Shown here in pieces: positions 59,313 to 64,000 of a DNA stretch of 64,000 nucleotides. The stretch covers positions 481,342,900-481,406,899 of the forward strand of contig NC_081406.1 in the NCBI RefSeq assembly GCF_030272615.1, in the 5' to 3' direction. The DNA comes from Cryptomeria japonica. Its lineage: Eukaryota > Streptophyta > Pinopsida > Cupressales > Cupressaceae. A model generated the notes under the pieces. It did no database searches. It saw nothing but the letters and a program-made list of their open reading frames with translations, and had not been told where the DNA came from. The position numbers and the translations under genes are program-made. Within the stretch, counting starts at the first letter, position 1, and every line of letters begins with the position of its first letter.

Positions 59313-60112
59313 TGTTTTCCATTTGGAGGAATTGATTATGTGTTGCATTGATGTTTTGTCATTGATGTCAACAGTAGCTATTTTGGATGCCTTACCGACA
59401 CCCTTATTGTCCCTGTAGATTGTGTGGTTTCTGGTTGGATTGGATCCATCATGATCCAGTATGCTCTGGTATGATTTGGTTATGGAATTGGCTTCCTCAT
59501 GTTCATATTCAGTCAGCTGGTTTTGGTCTGGTGATTAGATGATATCCTGCTTGCTTAGAAGCTTGGTTTGTGGTTCCGACGAGGGTTTCACCAGCAGAGC
59601 TTAACTGATAGAGATCAAATTGGGTTTATGTAAGAGGATTTAGTCCTCTGGTATTGAGCTTAACCAGAACTATACTCAGGCATAGGAGATGCTATCTTTG
59701 TAGTTCATTCATTCTTCCGGATTGTAGTCTAGATTTAGATGTAGTTAGTGAGACTCCTTTTATGATGAGCAGTGCGCTCTAGGCTATTGGCCTTTCTGCA
59801 AGTGCAGACCCCTCAATTGTAATTCACATACTGCAGAAGTATTATTTGACTGTGGGTAGGCTTCCCACCATGGTTTTTCCCTTTACCGGGTTTTCCATGT
59901 ATAAATCTTGGTGTCATGTGGATGGTATTATTCTTTGATTATTGTTTATGCTTAATTGGTTTATCTGTTACTCTGGTATTTGGTTTAAGCATTCCAATAT
60001 TAATGTTTTGGGTTCTTATATTAAAGTTTTAATTGCTAATGGTTCCGATAATCTATGATAACTGATTCACCCCCCCTCTCAGTTGTCTTCTGTTTATTTG
60101 AACTGTCTAACA
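59313..60112 (+). repeat. 3' LTR of the Copia element, with internal deletion
   Basis: 800 bp against 1208 bp for the 5' LTR. About 410 bp equivalent to 53694-54106, including the TATA-like box, is missing; the join lies near 59590-59612. Confidence 0.88.
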
Positions 60113-60129
60113 TAAGAGTACGAGCCACT

Positions 60130-60620
60130 CCTGCGCAATGGTTGCCTCCAACTATGCTACTCATGTCAAAGCTTGAGAAGTATGTTGGGCATGTGTTATG
60201 TGTTAAATGGATTTGTTGAATAGGCTTATAATTTTTTGAGTAAATGAAATTGGCAAGTGTAAATACAAATTACACAACCATTGCCAATGGGATGTCTGAT
60301 AGAATGTAGTAAAAATATGTCACCTCATGGAATGTATGGATTGCAGGATATGTTAAAAATAGAGTTGTTGAAAAATTCTTTAAAAAAATTCAATAAAATG
60401 CAATTTGTAGGTGTAAAGCCAAATGCCATGGCCTGTTTGTATTAATTGTTTTATAGAGCCTCAAAAAGGTGTCAATTTATGGACTGCATTGATTACAGCA
60501 GAGACACAAAATGGATTTGGTGAAAATGCTTTAGAAACTTGAAAGAAAATGTGTAGTAGGTGTAAAGTCAAATTCAATAGCCTTTGTTGTGTGTGTGAAA
60601 ACTGGTAATCTGCAAGTTGT
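60130..60620 (+). pseudogene. PPR gene fragment (pentatricopeptide repeat, PLS type)
   Basis: Three repeat-like stretches can be read with stops and frameshifts. One is around 60252-60290 (MKLASVNTNYTTIAN). The second, at 60325-60430, reads SWNVWIAGYVKNRVVEKFFKKIQ and then, after a frame change, VGVKPNAMAC. The third, at 60483-60590, reads LWTALITAETQNGFGENALET and then VGVKSNSIAF. The pattern 'SWNxMIAGYxxNGxxEKAL...GVKPNxxT' is that of plant PLS-type PPR proteins, which bind organelle RNA. It is far too short and broken to act. It starts just right of the Copia element. Confidence 0.6.
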
Positions 60621-60699
60621 AAAGCACAAACACTTCAATAAATCATTGCATGCATGGTTGGATAGATATAATCAATGAATGTAAAAACCATAACGAATT

Positions 60700-61554
60700 G
60701 ATCTATTGCCTTCTAAAAAATACAAGTATAGACTTACTGTCAGATTTGTCTAAGCAATACCAGTGACTAGACTACACCAAGACGAAGGATTTACTCTATA
60801 TGAGCACAAAATTGAGCTAAATGGATGTAAGATTAAGCTAGATGAATTAAAGCAATCATGATTAAACTAATATACAATAAACTAAGAGGTAATATTCTCA
60901 ATGCACAAAATCTCAATGAACCTAGAGCAAAAACAACATAATAACAATAAATCTCCAAGGTTTTTTGATTGAGAGATAAAAGGTTGAATTTATAGAAAAT
61001 CCAGAGAGAGACCAACGGTCAAGATCGATTAATGATGAGTGGCTGAGATTCTCCAAGAGGAAGCACAATCCAGGTGAATTGATGTGATTGGTTGCTTTTC
61101 TTAGCTTTAAAGGAAATTGAGCTAAATTTAAGATAAAATCAAAAAAACTGATTTATTCCATATTTTTATTCAATTTTGATATTTAATTTATTGAATTGCT
61201 TTTATGAGATTTTTCAATTTATCTCAATTTGATTACTTTTTCCAAATTTAATTCTTTTTTAATTTTAATTTCTTTTTGCAAATTAATTCCTTTTTAATGA
61301 TTTAATGACAAATTGATTTATTAATTAAATATGCTAGGATATTTAGTTAAATAAATAGGATAATTGATTAAAATGATTTACTTGGAATGATTATTTAATT
61401 AATATAGAATGATTTATTTGCCATATGACATTGATGATTTAAGAATTAATTAATTAGGTGCTCAAGGTTGATTTAATTGCCTTTGCTTAGGACCTTGGTG
61501 ATGTAGCCAAGATCAGGGGCCCATGGTTTAGGTGACCATTTTTAGGGTATTACA
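60700..61554 (-). repeat. Gypsy LTR (G2), minus strand, left end uncertain
   Basis: The minus-strand LTR start TGTAATACCC is at 61554, preceded by purine tract TCAAAGAGGGGCAAA (61555-61569 on plus). A minus-strand TATA-like TCTATAAATTCAAC is near 60985-61000. The interior carries AT-rich TTAATTAAAT repeats like those at 63510-63750. The left limit is estimated. Confidence 0.55.
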
Positions 61555-61710
61555 TTTGCCCCTCTTTGAATTGATGTACGAGCAATGCATTGATTCAAAG
61601 AATAGTTGATGTCAAGAGATATCAGTTTTGAACTTGATGGATCACAAACCGATAAAGAGCGAGATGTTCAGCTTGATTTGAAGCAATGAAATTGAATAGA
61701 TTGATTAAAG
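61555..61710 (-). other. 3' interior end of Gypsy copy G2
   Basis: Purine tract and a short non-coding piece of the Gypsy interior, cut by the Copia-type LTR at 61711. Confidence 0.5.
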
Positions 61711-62773
61711 TGTTAGGTCCCAGAGGCAACTGAGAGGGGGGGGGTGTGAATCAGTTGTCAAATAAATTCAAACCAAAACAACTTAACTAACTTTAATGAT
61801 TAATACCGGTAAACCAGTCTTTTTTGTAGGTAGACAGTTTTATCAGTTAATTATAGTACCGGTAAAGATTAATGCATGAAATAGAAAGATAATAACATCC
61901 ACAACACATAACACCAATATCTGTACATGGAAACCCTATAAGGGGAAAACCCACGATGGGAAACCTTACCCACAATCAGATGATACTACTGCAGATAGTA
62001 TGTGTATACAAATGGGGTCTGCACATGCAAAAAGGCCAAGCACCTAGAGCTCACTGCTCAAACACAAATAGGAGTCACACTGACTACAATTGGATGGTTA
62101 AATCCAATAAGGATGTACTGCTCAAATTAGCATCTTTCTATGTTGGATTCAGTACTGGTGTAGTTCTGATTGTCCTCAAAAAAACCCTTCTTCAACCTTC
62201 AAATGATGTTTGCGTGTATAGCTCTGCTTATTCTCGCATATACCTTCACACAATTTCACTTTTGCATTCCACTACCGATCTTACAAATAAGATCTTACAT
62301 TTATATCATAACCTAAGACCAATTTTAGTAGGTCGGCTCTAAAAGATATTACAATAGAATCAATTTACAAATAAAACAATGTCCAATGCAATAACCAATT
62401 CAACATGTCAGCTTGATGAATTTACAACAATAATAAGACATCTCCATAGCTTGTCGTGCTCATCTGGAAAAGATAAACCAGTCGGTGTATGACCTGGACC
62501 TATTTGCCGATAACAACAAATATGCAAATACGAATATGCCAATGAACAAATCTCCAAGACAAAGTGTCCAAACGGTGTCTTTGACATAACCAAATTTTTT
62601 CCATGCCATTCCAAGTGTCGGTGAACAATATATCATGTCGGTGTACCAGATACCGGTGATTGTGCATAAGTCACTTGCTTGTCGGTGAATGTTGTTGATT
62701 CTTCAAAGTGCTAGAGTTGATAAGTGTTAGTAGGTGTTGACATCAATGACAAAACCATATCAAAATACCAACA
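61711..62773 (-). repeat. Copia/Sirevirus-type LTR (family F), minus strand
   Basis: On the minus strand it runs TGTTGGTATTTTGATATGG... to ...CCTAACA, 1063 bp, with the CTGATTCACACCCCCCCCCTCTCAG end module and the GAGCAGTGAGCTCTAGG module (62015-62060). A minus-strand TATA-like GATATAAATG lies near 62299-62308. A purine tract lies on its right (62774-62785), while no primer site lies on its left, so it is a 3' LTR whose element extends right. Confidence 0.85.
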
Positions 62774-63060
62774 ATCTCCCCCTTTGGCATTGATGGCAAC
62801 ACAAGATGGAACAACCATCAAAGTGCCAAAACAGAAATGCCAAATACCAAAATCCAATAATCTCCCCAAAGTAACAATCTCTCCCCTTGGGAGTGACATG
62901 AGTTTTTCTTGTGTTTTTCCATACCAATCTCTCCCCCTTTGACATCAAATTCCAAAGAAATATAAAGACCATAGATACAAAATATCAACCAATTCACTAT
63001 ACCAACTGTATATGGTGAAAATGGATAACAATAATAACAATATTGAAAGGCTAAATGAAT
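62774..63060 (-). other. 3' leader of the F element with repeated polypurine tracts
   Basis: Minus-strand blocks AAAGGGGGAGAT (next to the LTR), GGGGAGATT, AAGGGGAGAGATTG and AAAGGGGGAGAGATTGG lie within 170 bp, as in the Copia element at 58901-59312. No coding part is left. Confidence 0.65.
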
Positions 63061-63179
63061 TCAACCACAAAACCCTAGCCTAACAATCAACAAATATCCA
63101 CCATAACATATGAAGATTACCTAAGACAATGCAAATCACATGAAATCACAAAGATTATACCATCACATGTCCAATAGGG

Positions 63180-63774
63180 TTTTGATCTCCATTCTTCCTA
63201 TCTCCATTGATCTTGCTTGATATATTTGCTCTCAGATTTTATATGCACAAGAGCTCAACAAAGAACGAAATGTGGTTGCAAGTAGGATCGTAGTGTAGTC
63301 AAGTCCTCCAAATTGTTGATTAGGGTTTGATAATGAAGAAGGCATCTCCTTAAATAGAAGACACAATATGAAATGGAGGGATAAGATTGAGAGGTGTAAA
63401 AGGAGGTCGGCTATGATTAGAGGGTAGGTAAAAGAAATAATAAAATAATGAAAGGGGTAGGTAGTGTATGAATTAAGAGATGAATGACATGTGTCATAGG
63501 TAGAAAAGGCTAATGAATTAATTAAATAAATAAAGATTTATTTAATTAATAGAAGAAGTAGGATAATTAAATAAATAAGAATATTTATTTAATTTAGGAA
63601 AAGGATAATTTAAATAAATAAATGTATTTATTTAAATGAGAAATAAGGCTAGAAAAGGATAAATGAATTAATTAAATAAATAAGGATTTATTTAATTAAT
63701 AGAAGAATTGGGCTAAAGTAATTAAATAAATAAAATATTTATTTAATTAGACATGACAATTTTGGGTGTCTACA
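63180..63774 (-). repeat. Gypsy LTR (G3), minus strand, left end uncertain
   Basis: The minus-strand start TGTAGACACCCAAAATTGTC is at 63774, right after purine tract TCAAAGAGGGGCAAAA. TATA-like CTATTTAAGG (minus) is near 63351-63362. The left limit is an estimate. Confidence 0.6.
63510..63750. repeat. Five AT-rich palindromes in the G3 LTR
   Basis: Units of the form AATTAAATAAATAA-spacer-TTATTTAATT lie at about 63516, 63563, 63609, 63664 and 63719, spaced 46-55 bp apart. Confidence 0.85.
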
Positions 63775-64000
63775 TTTTGCCCCTCTTTGAGATAATGTGG
63801 CTTGTCGCGTTGTTTCAAAGAAGATAAGATGAACTAATACAGAGTTGCCCCAGAATGGGAATGATATGCCCCCTCGAGAGTTTGGATGAAAATGTCTGAA
63901 AAGATCCCAGACAATCTCTCGATAAGAAAGAAAGGCTAGAATGGACTGACTGGATAAAGTGACAAAGTCACGGGATAAAGAAGACTGACTCGGAAAATGA
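63775..64000 (-). other. 3' interior end of Gypsy copy G3, running off the window
   Basis: Purine tract (63775-63790 on plus), then non-coding sequence resembling 45041-45330 of the G1 remnant (both have a GAGAG...CAATCTCTC segment followed by GGCTAGAATGG or GGTAGAATGG). Confidence 0.55.

Larger units (their letters stand above)
53409..60112 (+). mobile_element. Sirevirus-like Copia retrotransposon, full length but dead
   Basis: 5' LTR 53409-54616, 3' LTR 59313-60112, flanked by CAAGA and TAAGA (4 of 5 bases alike, probably a mutated target duplication). Gene order gag, protease, integrase, reverse transcriptase, RNase H defines Copia. Several purine blocks (AGGGGGAG at about 58982, 59062, 59109, 59233, 59301) precede the 3' LTR, a known trait of the Sirevirus lineage. 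No env-like gene follows pol. Stops, three frameshifts and active-site substitutions make it non-functional. Confidence 0.9.

Overview
This 64 kb window is repeat-dense plant nuclear DNA. The evidence is transposable elements of plant-typical kinds: Copia and Gypsy LTR elements with initiator-Met tRNA primer sites, a chromodomain Gypsy, an L1-type LINE with a DUF4283 ORF1 and a terminal RNase H, and a PPR pseudogene. The DNA is AT-rich and most coding remnants carry stops and frameshifts, as in a large, slowly purged genome. A gymnosperm would fit, but nothing here proves it. I found no intact host gene, rRNA, tRNA or CRISPR array.

Layout. 1-15737: three copies of one LTR family (family A). 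A full element (5189-13155, + strand, LTRs of 1159 bp each) sits inside the gag-like gene of an older inverted copy (A2: 1-5188 plus 13156-14692). A2 abuts a fragment of a third copy (A3, 14693-15737). 15970-16235: an array of six palindromes. 16236-20783: nothing recognisable. 20789-27333: a second LTR family (family B) with a perfect 5-bp target duplication. 30150-38239: an 8.1 kb LINE between 14-bp direct repeats, carrying an unexpected third coding region. 38254-44063: repeats, microsatellites and a CCCAC/GTGGG palindrome array. 44153-49930: two Gypsy remnants meeting head to head. 53409-60112: a decayed, Sirevirus-like Copia element. 60130-60620: a PPR pseudogene. 60700-64000: LTRs of two Gypsy copies and one Copia element, all on the minus strand.

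How the parts relate. Families A and B have intact LTRs, primer sites and polypurine tracts but no protease, integrase, reverse transcriptase or RNase H. Each keeps two genes: a coiled-coil protein with several CCHC zinc knuckles (gag-like), and a protein of about 1,100 codons (ORF2) with an N-terminal helical domain, a basic segment and a C-terminal coiled coil. ORF2 of A and B are clearly homologous. The third coding region of the LINE seems to have the same layout. LTR modules and a hairpin around the polypurine tract are shared between B, the Copia element and the LTR at 61711-62773, so B probably depended on Copia machinery. The only pol genes in the window are dead, and several catalytic acidic residues are lost by G-to-A changes. 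All counts and alignments were made by eye.
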